Assembly: GCA_001798605.1 (NCBI GenBank)
Contig: MGST01000236.1
Coordinates: forward strand, 4,742-53,396
Direction: 5' to 3'
DNA: 48,655 bases
Origin: Deltaproteobacteria bacterium RIFOXYA12_FULL_58_15
GTDB taxonomy: Bacteria > Myxococcota > XYA12-FULL-58-9
This document shows, piece after piece, positions 17,534 through 25,065 of this stretch. The number at the start of each line of letters is the position of its first letter. The stretch's first letter is position 1. The notes beneath the pieces were generated by a model. That model did no database searches. It was not told where the DNA came from and was given only the letters and a program-made list of their open reading frames with translations. Both the position numbers and the translations under genes were made by a program.

Positions 17534-18115
17534 CTATTTTTCAGGAGGGCTCAGGGTATAGACTGTGACTTTCTTATCTACCTCTCCTCCATAGAACTGC
17601 GGCAAGACCCTGCGCCGGCTGTCACCACCGATGTTATTCAAGTGGTCCAAAGGGAGATCGCTCACAATATTGTCTGGGATCATGAAACCGTTCTCATACG
17701 TTTTAATGGAGAGGCATTTCATTGGTGGCAAACCAAGACCGGTCTTGCCGTTCTCGACCGTTTGAGCGTCAAATGTGAAACCATAGGTAAAGTAGTAGTA
17801 TTGGCAGGGATCGGCCTTGGATCCGAACAGCGGAACATATCCATTCCCGTTCGGGTTGGGAATATTGAGATATTTCAACGCTTGAGGGTCAAAGCCCTTG
17901 ACGAGAACTTCGGCTAAATCTGGTGGCAACATCTTTGCGATGCGAGTAATCTCCTCGCCCATTTTGTCGGTGCATTCACTTGAGGCACCTAGAAACCACG
18001 CTTTGACGCCCAATTCAAAAATTTGGCGAGACGACAGGCTCCCCTGGCGAAGGAGGCTGTCTGCCTCTACCTGGATGAGCTTGGGGTAACTGACGGCTGA
18101 TTCGAGTTTGTTCAT
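17534..18115 (-). CDS. Hypothetical protein, second gene of coupled pair
   Basis: 193 residues from ATG 18115, with AGGAAC 9 bases upstream. The start lies one base after the stop of the preceding gene, so translation is probably coupled. It has no signal peptide or membrane helix. There is a helical N-terminal third ('LESAVSYPKLIQVEADSLL') and a beta-rich remainder with many Tyr and Phe residues ('PCQYYYFTYGFTFDAQ'). I recognise no family. A longer frame upstream (to 18274) is rejected because it overlaps the preceding gene. Confidence 0.65.
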   Translation of the reverse strand: MNKLESAVSYPKLIQVEADSLLRQGSLSSRQIFELGVKAWFLGASSECTDKMGEEITRIAKMLPPDLAEVLVKGFDPQALKYLNIPNPNGNGYVPLFGSKADPCQYYYFTYGFTFDAQTVENGKTGLGLPPMKCLSIKTYENGFMIPDNIVSDLPLDHLNNIGGDSRRRVLPQFYGGEVDKKVTVYTLSPPEK

Positions 18116-18116
18116 G

Positions 18117-18620
18117 CTATTTTGTTCCTGTGTCGGGTTTGCTTGAATGTAGCAAAAATTGGGAAAAAGGACCACTCGGAATTGTGTGCTCGGGCTTCTC
18201 CGAGCCGCCGCGGTTGGCCGTCGTGGAGGAGCTACCTGCGAACACAGCAAAAGCAGAGCCCCGATCGATCGCACCCTGGGTCACCGCTTCTTTGACCAAT
18301 TCAAGGAGTTTCTGCACCAACGGCCCTGGGGGAGGGTGATCGTTGACGTATCCTCCTATCAATGCCTGCAGGTCCGTATCCGACATGCCGGGGTTGCCAC
18401 CTGCCCGCGCCACGAAGCGTCCGATAATTCCTGCGACATCGTCGTTGGGTGGCGTGGCTCGCGTTTTCGGGGGGGAGGAGAGCAAGACAAGAGCGAGCAG
18501 ATCTTCCACTTGTTCAACGGCGAAACGGGCACCATCCGGGTTGTTGCCGCTAATGAAGCTAACCAATTGCCGAAATACCAGTTCAGGAATATTCGGGAGG
18601 TTTGGCTTTCGCGTTTCCAC
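18117..18620 (-). CDS. Hypothetical protein, first gene of coupled pair
   Basis: 167 residues from GTG 18620, chosen because AGGAG lies 5 bases upstream. An in-frame extension to 18764 would run through homopolymer tracts. The protein is mostly helical ('LPNIPELVFRQLVSFISGN', 'RFAVEQVEDLLALVLL', 'LVQKLLELVKEAVTQGA'), with Gly/Pro linkers and a disordered Ser/Thr C-terminus. There is no recognised family, signal or membrane span. It is followed immediately by the gene at 17534-18115. A repeat shared with the region upstream of 7581 lies about 135 bp upstream of the start. Confidence 0.65.
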   Translation of the reverse strand: METRKPNLPNIPELVFRQLVSFISGNNPDGARFAVEQVEDLLALVLLSSPPKTRATPPNDDVAGIIGRFVARAGGNPGMSDTDLQALIGGYVNDHPPPGPLVQKLLELVKEAVTQGAIDRGSAFAVFAGSSSTTANRGGSEKPEHTIPSGPFSQFLLHSSKPDTGTK

Positions 18621-18688
18621 GGTTTCTCCTGAATGCAAGAGCCATGAACGCGGAGTATACACCAATGCGCGTCGGTCGGGAAGGTTGG

Positions 18689-18730
18689 CCCCCCCCCCCA
18701 GCCCCCCCAGAATGCAGCCCCCAAAAAAAA
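18689..18730. repeat. Homopolymer cluster C11, C7, C5, A8
   Basis: Runs of C at 18689-18699, 18702-18708 and 18718-18722 are followed by A8 at 18723-18730. They lie in the gap between the leftward start at 18620 and the rightward acyltransferase gene. Such tracts are prone to slippage in replication and to sequencing error. Confidence 0.9.
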
Positions 18731-18753
18731 GGAGATCAGCATCGAAAACGATG

Positions 18754-18796
18754 AGGCTGCCCACTCAACAAACGAGAACTGAACTGACCGAACGGC
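18754..18796. repeat. Dispersed 44-bp repeat, copy 2
   Basis: Second copy of the element at 7681-7724, starting AGGCTGCCCACTCAACAAAC, with four substitutions and one indel. It sits about 135 bp upstream of the leftward gene starting at 18620. The 313-bp gap 18621-18933 otherwise holds only the homopolymer cluster. Confidence 0.75.
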
Positions 18797-18933
18797 AGTG
18801 CCCGCGACCTCCGCGGCCATTGCACCGATGCCTGCTGCGACGACGCTGCAGAAACGAATGGCCAGAAGACTTGGTTGCTGTGGGTGGCACAGATGTAGCA
18901 TCATCGATTGCCTGTGACGCGAGAGCGCCCGAT

Positions 18934-21498
18934 TTGCATCTCGCGTTTGGCGGGAGAAGGAGAGGACTGACAATTTCCGCATCAAGTCCAATTGCAGATG
19001 ACTACGTATCCGCGAAAGGGCCGCGGCGTGTTCTGCTGATCATTGCGTCTCTTGCCATCAGCGGCGCCGCCCAGACGGTGATCTTCCCACCCACGAGCGC
19101 GTGGTGGTTGACGCCGCTCCACTTGATTCCGGGATTCTGGGCCCTGCTGCAGTTACGTGGCGGTCGCGCGTTTTTCGGTGGCTGGTGGATGGGTGTGGTG
19201 GCGCACGTCACCCTCCTTTATTGGCTCGTGCCAACTGCTCACCGCTTCGCCAACCTACCGTTGCCAGTCGCCGTGGGCGTGTTGGTGTTCTACGGTGTTG
19301 TCTTTGGTGCATACGTCGGCGTTTTCGCCTGGGGCTTGTATTTCACAAGGCGCCACTTCGGCCCGTATTGGCCGTGCGTGGCGGCAGTGTTGTGGACGGT
19401 GTGTGAGTTCTTGACGCCGCAGATCTTTGAACTCGGCCAGGGAATGGCATTCTATCAACAGCCAAGGTTCTTTCTCATTGCTTCGGTCGTTGGTGTGCCA
19501 GGCATCACGATTCAAGTGGTGTTTTGGAATGCTCTGATCCTCGCGGCGTACCAAAGCTGGCGCACGAGCAAGACCGTTGGCTCGCTGCCAATACTCAAAC
19601 AGGCGGCGGTTGCGGCCGCGTTGTTGGTGGCAAGCGTCGGCTATTCGTCGGTACGGCTGAATCGCATCGATCACGCCGAGCAGAACGCCGAAACCCGTCG
19701 TATCGCCTTGGTGCAAACCAATCTCGACGTTGCAAAGCGGGCGAAGGTGAATGAAACCGGCCCGACCGCTCTTCTCAAGGTGTTTCTCGATCTCAGCGCT
19801 GACGCAATCGCAAAGACGCCAGGCATCGATGCCATCGTCTGGGCTGAAGGTGCCCTACCGGGTGCACCACAGTTGCCCCGAAATCAACAGCTCTTGGAGT
19901 TCGTCGCCGAGCATGAAACTGAAGTATGGACGGGCGGTCATACGTGGAGCCCCAAGGTCGATGGAAAGAGAAACCGATTCAACTCTGCTTTTCGTGTTTT
20001 TGGAAACGGTGAAGTCGACGCCACCTACAACAAGAACATACTCATGCCATTTGGCGAATACATGCCGCTTGCGGATGTTCTCCCATTTCTGCGGAACATT
20101 GATGGCGTTGGCAACAACACGCCGGGTGAACGTCTGAATGTCTATGACGCGCCTTTTGCAAGGTTCTGTTTTCTCATCTGCTACGAGGCCGTCCAACAGG
20201 AGTACGTGCGTCATGCGGTTCAACAGTCAGTCGATCTTCTGGTGAATGTCACCTACGACGCCTGGCTTGGCGATACATCTTTTCCGCACCAGCATCTCGC
20301 GGTGGCTGCCATCCAATCTGCTCAGTGTGGCGTACCGATGGTACGGGCTGCGACGACCGGCATCTCTGCCTTCATTGACGCCCGGGGTAAGATCACCGCC
20401 CAGACGCAGCCGTTCACGAGGGCCGTCATGGTGGGCGATGTCGCGCGGGTTCGAATGCCGAGCATCTATGCGAAGTATGGCGATTGGTTCGCATGGTGCT
20501 TTGTGGTTGCCCTTGTCGGTTTGGTTGTCGCTCTTTTTTGCCGACGGTGCTTCCCCATGGGCATACGATTGCGCGGACAACCTTCACCTGTGATGGCGAC
20601 CGCCTTTGGTATCCTCGCTATTGTGTTGTGGAGCACCTCGGTTGGCGTAACCCGAAGGCTTGCCGAAAGTCTTGGCCCTTTGACCTCGTCGGCGTGGATC
20701 TATACCGGAAGTGGGCTGATCGGCTGCGGCATCCTCGCCCTGCGCGGACGTCTGCGTCGCACCTTGGCTGCGCCGCGGTCGTACCTGGTGGGTTGTGGTG
20801 CCCTGTTTGTGGTCTACCTGTTGAGCTTTTGCCTAGCCATCGGTTTGGCATCTAGCTCACAACAAGTGATCGAGGTTGGGCTGATCAACTACCTTTGGCC
20901 CGGTCTTACACTGGTATTTGGCATCCCCATTCTCGGACATCGGGCGCGGCCGACTTTGCTGCTCGGATTGTTACTTGCCTTTTTGGGCGTGTACCTCGCC
21001 ACCGTCAGTGAGCTGCCACAAACGCCGGCCGACGTGGCTTCCGCAGGGTTGAGCTTGTGGAACGATTTCATCCGAGAGCCGCTGCCGTATCTTTTGGCTC
21101 TCTGTGCGGCGTTGGCTTGGAGTCTCTATTCAAATATCAATCAGCGTTTTGTCGCGGGCTCATCAATCATCGCGGTTCCGCTCTTTCTTCTTGCAAGTGG
21201 TGTGGCCTTGCTTCTGTTGCGACCGTTCGTCGAGGAGACCAGCCACTTTAGCGCGGCGGTGATGGTCGAGCTCAGCTATATGGCCCTGTTGCCTGGTCTG
21301 TTGGCGTACTATCTGTGGGATGTGGCCATGCGTTTCGGCAGTGCCATCACCGTCGCATCATTGTCCTATCTCATCCCGCTGTTCTCGGTCCTGTTGATCT
21401 GTTGGTGGCAAGACGTGCCCATGCGCACGAGTTTGTGGTTGGCGTGCTTGCTGCTCATTGGCGGTGCGGTGGTGTGCCGTGTTTCAGTAAAGGCGTGA
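18934..21498 (+). CDS. lnt: Apolipoprotein N-acyltransferase fused to an EamA/YddG-like transporter
   Basis: About 854 residues if TTG 18934 is used. The start is uncertain (TTG 18871 and GTG 18880 are also possible; no ATG lies near the conserved region). Residues ~25-235 are membrane helices, then a nitrilase domain with the catalytic triad visible: Glu in 'IVWAEGALPG' (~301), Lys in 'YNKNILMPFGEYMP' (~366) and Cys in 'FLICYEAV' (~415). Lnt adds the third acyl chain to lipoproteins in the inner membrane. After a final Lnt helix (~525-545) the frame continues without a stop into an EamA-family permease from Met ~554 ('MATAFGILAIVLWSTSVGV', 'LINYLWPGLTLVFG'), similar to aromatic amino acid exporter YddG. 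This fusion is unusual. The many lipoproteins nearby are possible substrates. Confidence 0.85.
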   Translation: MHLAFGGRRRGLTISASSPIADDYVSAKGPRRVLLIIASLAISGAAQTVIFPPTSAWWLTPLHLIPGFWALLQLRGGRAFFGGWWMGVVAHVTLLYWLVPTAHRFANLPLPVAVGVLVFYGVVFGAYVGVFAWGLYFTRRHFGPYWPCVAAVLWTVCEFLTPQIFELGQGMAFYQQPRFFLIASVVGVPGITIQVVFWNALILAAYQSWRTSKTVGSLPILKQAAVAAALLVASVGYSSVRLNRIDHAEQNAETRRIALVQTNLDVAKRAKVNETGPTALLKVFLDLSADAIAKTPGIDAIVWAEGALPGAPQLPRNQQLLEFVAEHETEVWTGGHTWSPKVDGKRNRFNSAFRVFGNGEVDATYNKNILMPFGEYMPLADVLPFLRNIDGVGNNTPGERLNVYDAPFARFCFLICYEAVQQEYVRHAVQQSVDLLVNVTYDAWLGDTSFPHQHLAVAAIQSAQCGVPMVRAATTGISAFIDARGKITAQTQPFTRAVMVGDVARVRMPSIYAKYGDWFAWCFVVALVGLVVALFCRRCFPMGIRLRGQPSPVMATAFGILAIVLWSTSVGVTRRLAESLGPLTSSAWIYTGSGLIGCGILALRGRLRRTLAAPRSYLVGCGALFVVYLLSFCLAIGLASSSQQVIEVGLINYLWPGLTLVFGIPILGHRARPTLLLGLLLAFLGVYLATVSELPQTPADVASAGLSLWNDFIREPLPYLLALCAALAWSLYSNINQRFVAGSSIIAVPLFLLASGVALLLLRPFVEETSHFSAAVMVELSYMALLPGLLAYYLWDVAMRFGSAITVASLSYLIPLFSVLLICWWQDVPMRTSLWLACLLLIGGAVVCRVSVKA

Positions 21499-21553
21499 TT
21501 TGTTGGATAGTTCAATTGACACGGGCGGCAGCGAACACGATACTCGCTGCAAA

Positions 21554-21937
21554 ATGGCAAAGACGATTTCACCCAAGGACTACTTTGAGGTCGTATTGCC
21601 CACCATGTTGCGCTGGAAGGGGCCTGCGGCTGCTGCGTTGGGCGTCAACGTTCGCTTCGTTGTTACTGGAAAAGGTGGTGGCACCTGGACGATTCGCTTG
21701 CGGCCGCCTGTGGCCGCTGTCGTGGCGGGTTCAGAGTGGAAGGCAGACCTGGGAATAAGGATAACAATCGAAGAGATGCGAAAAATCCTCGCGGGCACCT
21801 TTGATGCGCGGACAGCCATCGGTGAGGGTAATATCGAGCTGAGCGGTGATCTCGCCATCCTCAAGCGGGTTGGTTTCCTGTTCCAGAGCGGTGGCACCCA
21901 AACAGATGTGCGGGCCACTGCCGCGGGCAAGTCATAA
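21554..21937 (+). CDS. SCP2-like sterol/lipid-binding domain protein
   Basis: 127 residues from ATG 21554 (MAKTISPKDYFEVVLP). A TTG at 21500-21503, just after the acyltransferase stop, is an alternative start. The sequence has the SCP2 pattern: a strand pair 'GTWTIRLRPPVAAVVAG', a hydrophobic core 'ADLGIRITIEEMRKILAGTF' and the closing 'GEGNIELSGDLAILKRVGFLF'. SCP2 domains bind lipids in a hydrophobic tunnel; bacterial single-domain members have no settled role. It is closely spaced after the Lnt fusion gene and is probably in its operon. Confidence 0.75.
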   Translation: MAKTISPKDYFEVVLPTMLRWKGPAAAALGVNVRFVVTGKGGGTWTIRLRPPVAAVVAGSEWKADLGIRITIEEMRKILAGTFDARTAIGEGNIELSGDLAILKRVGFLFQSGGTQTDVRATAAGKS

Positions 21938-22050
21938 AATGCTGCAGTTTGGCAAAATTTCACTGGCCAGATGTGTCAGCTTCATAGTAGCCTAAGATCC
22001 CCTGGCCGGATGCTTCCACGAGCCGCCACTTTGTTGGAGGGTCCTAGGGA

Positions 22051-22509
22051 ATGAAAGCAATTCGCAAGACTGTTGACCCCGCTCGATCGAGGAGCCCTCA
22101 AGAATTGCCTTCTACCGTTTCGGAAATGAAGGTTAAGCTCAAGGCTAAGGGCTTTGATGCGCCCATCGATGAGTTGGCGCTGACCTTTCCCATGGCCGAT
22201 GAAGCTGAGCATGACAATGTCCTGAAGAAGGTTCCTGCTAAGTTCTCTGACGGACAGGTAGCGAACCAAACGCGGGTGGTAACCGCGGCGCTACTGACTC
22301 TTTGCTATAAAGATTTGGAAAATTTGGACAATTCTCAGGGCCAGCGCAAAATCCTGACGCCAACAGAAGAGCGAATCGCAGAGTTCATGTTGCCAGTTAC
22401 AGAGACAGTGGACGGCAAGGACATAAATCCGTTTGAGCCCCTTGTGGTGGCACATTGCAGGTTGGGGGACGCATTTGTGCAGTTGGGTGACTTCCCTGTA
22501 GCCGCCTGA
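22051..22509 (+). CDS. Hypothetical protein
   Basis: 152 residues from ATG 22051, with GGAGGG 12 bases upstream and AGGGA adjacent. It is soluble, with a basic N-terminus (MKAIRKTVDPARSRSP) and a helical middle including 'TRVVTAALLTLCYKDLENL' and 'PTEERIAEFMLPVTETVDG'. It ends 'LGDAFVQLGDFPVAA'. There is no signal, membrane span or known motif. The nearest neighbours are an SCP2-like gene upstream and hflX 52 bp downstream on the same strand. Confidence 0.6.
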   Translation: MKAIRKTVDPARSRSPQELPSTVSEMKVKLKAKGFDAPIDELALTFPMADEAEHDNVLKKVPAKFSDGQVANQTRVVTAALLTLCYKDLENLDNSQGQRKILTPTEERIAEFMLPVTETVDGKDINPFEPLVVAHCRLGDAFVQLGDFPVAA

Positions 22510-22561
22510 CGTGCATCGATGCGTTTGTGATATGGACTCGTTCTGAGTCTCGTCGGTCCCG

Positions 22562-24289
22562 TTGGCCGAAAAGAACCGGGAGTCTCGCATTAGCAACGTT
22601 GGCGGCAATGTCAGTGGCCTCAAGGCCAGCCAAAAGAAGGCACTTGAACGCACCTACCATCGCCGGGTAGACCCAAAGAAGGTTATCAGCCCCGAGCTCG
22701 CCTCACATCTTGCATGGATTTCAAGAGAGGTGGGACGTCAGGTCGGTGTACTCGTCAATCGACGCGGACAAATCGAGCAGACCTTTGTAGGCGACCCCAA
22801 GCGCATCTACCTTCCCGATGTTGGCAGGCAGCGGGTTGGTCTCGGTCACTACCGCGGTTTGCGCCACATCCACACCGTACTCGACGATTCAGGGCTGCAT
22901 CGCGAGGACCTCGCCGACCTCACCAAACTGCGCCTCGACATGGTCTGCTCTTTGGTGGTCACCGAGGGGGGCGAGCCTGACCGCTTCACCTACGCCTATC
23001 CGATGCCCGACGCCCCCGACGGCCGTGGTTTTTACCAGGAGATGGCGCAGTCGGTACACGAGCTGCAGCTCGACTTTGAAGAGCTCATTCGCGCGCTGGA
23101 GGAGGAGCTCGCTCGACGGGAGAGAACACGCAAGGCTGACGGCGGTCGCGAGCTGGTGGTACTCGTGGGCGTCTACCCTGACCGGGCGAGTTCCGAACGT
23201 TCTCTCTCCGAGCTCAAGGAGTTGTCTGCCACGGCAGATGTCCAGGTCGTCGACTCAATGGTACAAATCCGCCGTCAGGTCGACGCAAAGTATGTCGTCG
23301 GTCGCGGCAAACTCGAAGAGGTTGTGCTTCACTGCCTTGACGTCGGCGCTGAGCTGGTGATCTTCGATCACAACCTAAGCCCAGCCCAAGCACGCACCAT
23401 CGCCGCGTTTTCCGATCTCAAAGTCATCGATCGTACTCAGCTCATTCTCGACATCTTCGCCCGTCACGCCAAGAGCCGTGACGGCAAGCTGCAGGTGGAA
23501 CTCGCCCAACTCAAATACAACCTGCCCCGTCTCACCGACCTTGACGCAGGACTTTCACGCCTCACCGGCGGAATTGGCGGTCAGGGTCCCGGTGAGACCA
23601 AGCTTGAGATCAACCGTCGTCGAGCCCGCGATCGCATCACCAGGCTCAGCCGTGAGATTGACACCCTCTCCAAACGCCGCGAGCTGCGTCGCGCCCAGCG
23701 CCAACGGACAATGGTACCGACCATTTCCATTGTCGGATACACCAATGCCGGCAAATCGACTTTGCTCAACAGTCTGACCAACAGTCATGTGGAAGTGGAG
23801 AACAAGCTCTTCGCTACACTGGATCCAACCAGTCGCCGTCTGCGATTTCCGAAGGAACGTGAAGCCATCATCACCGACACCGTCGGTTTCATTCGCGACC
23901 TACCACCAGACTTGATGAAGGCGTTTCGCGCCACCCTCGAAGAGCTCGAGACCGCTGATCTTCTCTTGCACGTCATAGACGTCTCAGACCCGGACCGAGA
24001 CGAGAAGGCCCAAGCCGTCAACAATACCCTCTCAGACCTGCAACTCGATGGCATTCCGCACATCATTGTGTTCAACAAATCCGACAGGGTGGAGCCCTTT
24101 GAGGCTCGCGCTTTGGCCCTCAAGGCGCACGGCGTCGCCATTTCGGCGGCGAGCGGCGATGGACTCAAAGACCTGGTCAACCTCATCGCGCACCGACTCT
24201 GGCAGATCGAGATCCTCGCCGAGGATGATGCTTGGGCGAGTGAAACGGTAGCCAGAAGTCACAAAAACATCAGCTCTCCTTGTCAGTGA
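22562..24289 (+). CDS. hflX: GTPase HflX
   Basis: 575 residues from TTG 22562, the only start upstream of the conserved region; no strong ribosome site is seen. The N-terminal ~195 residues are an extension beyond the usual ~430-residue HflX. Next come the HflX nucleotide-binding subdomain and the Gly-rich signature 'GGIGGQGPGETKLE'. The GTPase domain has G1 'GYTNAGKST' (~393-401), G2 'FATLDPTSRR', G3 'DTVGFIRDLP', G4 'FNKSD' and G5-like 'ISAASGDG'. HflX binds the 50S subunit and splits stalled ribosomes under stress. Its 3' end overlaps the convergent lipoprotein gene by 7 bp. Confidence 0.95.
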   Translation: MAEKNRESRISNVGGNVSGLKASQKKALERTYHRRVDPKKVISPELASHLAWISREVGRQVGVLVNRRGQIEQTFVGDPKRIYLPDVGRQRVGLGHYRGLRHIHTVLDDSGLHREDLADLTKLRLDMVCSLVVTEGGEPDRFTYAYPMPDAPDGRGFYQEMAQSVHELQLDFEELIRALEEELARRERTRKADGGRELVVLVGVYPDRASSERSLSELKELSATADVQVVDSMVQIRRQVDAKYVVGRGKLEEVVLHCLDVGAELVIFDHNLSPAQARTIAAFSDLKVIDRTQLILDIFARHAKSRDGKLQVELAQLKYNLPRLTDLDAGLSRLTGGIGGQGPGETKLEINRRRARDRITRLSREIDTLSKRRELRRAQRQRTMVPTISIVGYTNAGKSTLLNSLTNSHVEVENKLFATLDPTSRRLRFPKEREAIITDTVGFIRDLPPDLMKAFRATLEELETADLLLHVIDVSDPDRDEKAQAVNNTLSDLQLDGIPHIIVFNKSDRVEPFEARALALKAHGVAISAASGDGLKDLVNLIAHRLWQIEILAEDDAWASETVARSHKNISSPCQ

Positions 24290-24846
24290 GTTTCAATTGA
24301 ATCTGTGCTTGGTGGCCGACTTCTACGGCGACCGCCATCGCCGCCGACCACCCAAGGTCTGCGAATCAGATGCGGGTAGCTCGTGCCAAACTTCTGTCGC
24401 TGGGTGTCGGTCATAGCAAACAAGACACCAATCTTTAGCTCCAGCATGTGGCGGCGGGGTTCCATGGAACGCAGCATCATGTCATTTGCCGCGGCCTCAG
24501 CGTCCTCCCGAGAACCCTTGATGAGAAGCTCCCAGAGAGTCGATGGGTCACCTGGCTGCGGTTGCCGGAGCAATGCCCGTTGCTTCATGTGAGCGGTCAA
24601 CAACTCATCCATCACCTTGCGTTGGGCTGGTGTCAGCCCGAGGTTGTTAACCACCTCCTGATCATTCCACCACGCCACGCGGACCAACGGGGCGACCTCA
24701 GCCGATTCTGCAGTGCCAGTAACAGTGGCACTGGACAGGTTTGTCTCGTCTTCGTTTCCCTTCCTTTCTGAGCTTTTGCACCCCGCAACAACAAGCCAAG
24801 CCCCGATAGCCGACAGAAGCAGCAAACGAACAGACGGGCATTCCAT
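24283..24846 (-). CDS. Spy/CpxP-like (LTXXQ) periplasmic lipoprotein
   Basis: 187 residues from ATG 24846 (MECPSVRLLLL). The signal ends LVVAGC, a good lipobox. The mature part has 'LGLTPAQRKVMDELL' and a later 'FAMTDTQRQKFG', two LTxxQ-type helices typical of the Spy/CpxP/CnrX family of periplasmic chaperone or metal-sensing proteins. A Gly/Arg/Pro-rich tail follows. The start is ambiguous: the upstream 54 bases are six 9-bp units each carrying an in-frame ATG after GGGAGAC or GGGAAAC, so longer forms beginning with GNM/GDM repeats could be made. It is divergent from the TPR protein at 25066. Confidence 0.7.
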   Translation of the reverse strand: MECPSVRLLLLSAIGAWLVVAGCKSSERKGNEDETNLSSATVTGTAESAEVAPLVRVAWWNDQEVVNNLGLTPAQRKVMDELLTAHMKQRALLRQPQPGDPSTLWELLIKGSREDAEAAANDMMLRSMEPRRHMLELKIGVLFAMTDTQRQKFGTSYPHLIRRPWVVGGDGGRRRSRPPSTDSIETH

Positions 24847-24920
24847 GTCTCCCATGTCTCCCATGTCTCCCATGTTTCCCATGTTTCCCATGTCTCCCCT
24901 GGGATATCATGGGATATCAT
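24844..24920. repeat. 9-bp tandem repeat (6 units) plus 10-bp pair at a divergent promoter
   Basis: Units CATGTCTCC or CATGTTTCC run through 24844-24897 (six units). The perfect pair GGGATATCAT follows at 24901-24920. On the minus strand each 9-bp unit supplies an ATG and a Shine-Dalgarno-like GGGAGA for the next in-frame ATG of the LTXXQ lipoprotein. Confidence 0.95.
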
Positions 24921-25065
24921 GGCGCGCACCAAGCCCCGTCGCGCCACTTTCCATCCGCGCCATCCGCGCTCCCGTGCTCCAAGGTCTAGCGCGACGACGG
25001 CCTGCGCTGATAGTACTCGACAACGTTGCGCGGCAATTGGTTTCTGTGGCCTTGAGGACAAACGC

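Noticed and set aside
18343-18933. N-terminal extension of the Lnt fusion frame
   Set aside because: This part is Arg/Pro/Ser-rich, crosses homopolymer tracts and overlaps the leftward gene at 18117-18620 antisense.
24844-24920. Short repeats as a CRISPR array
   Set aside because: Units are 9-10 bp, contiguous and without spacers.
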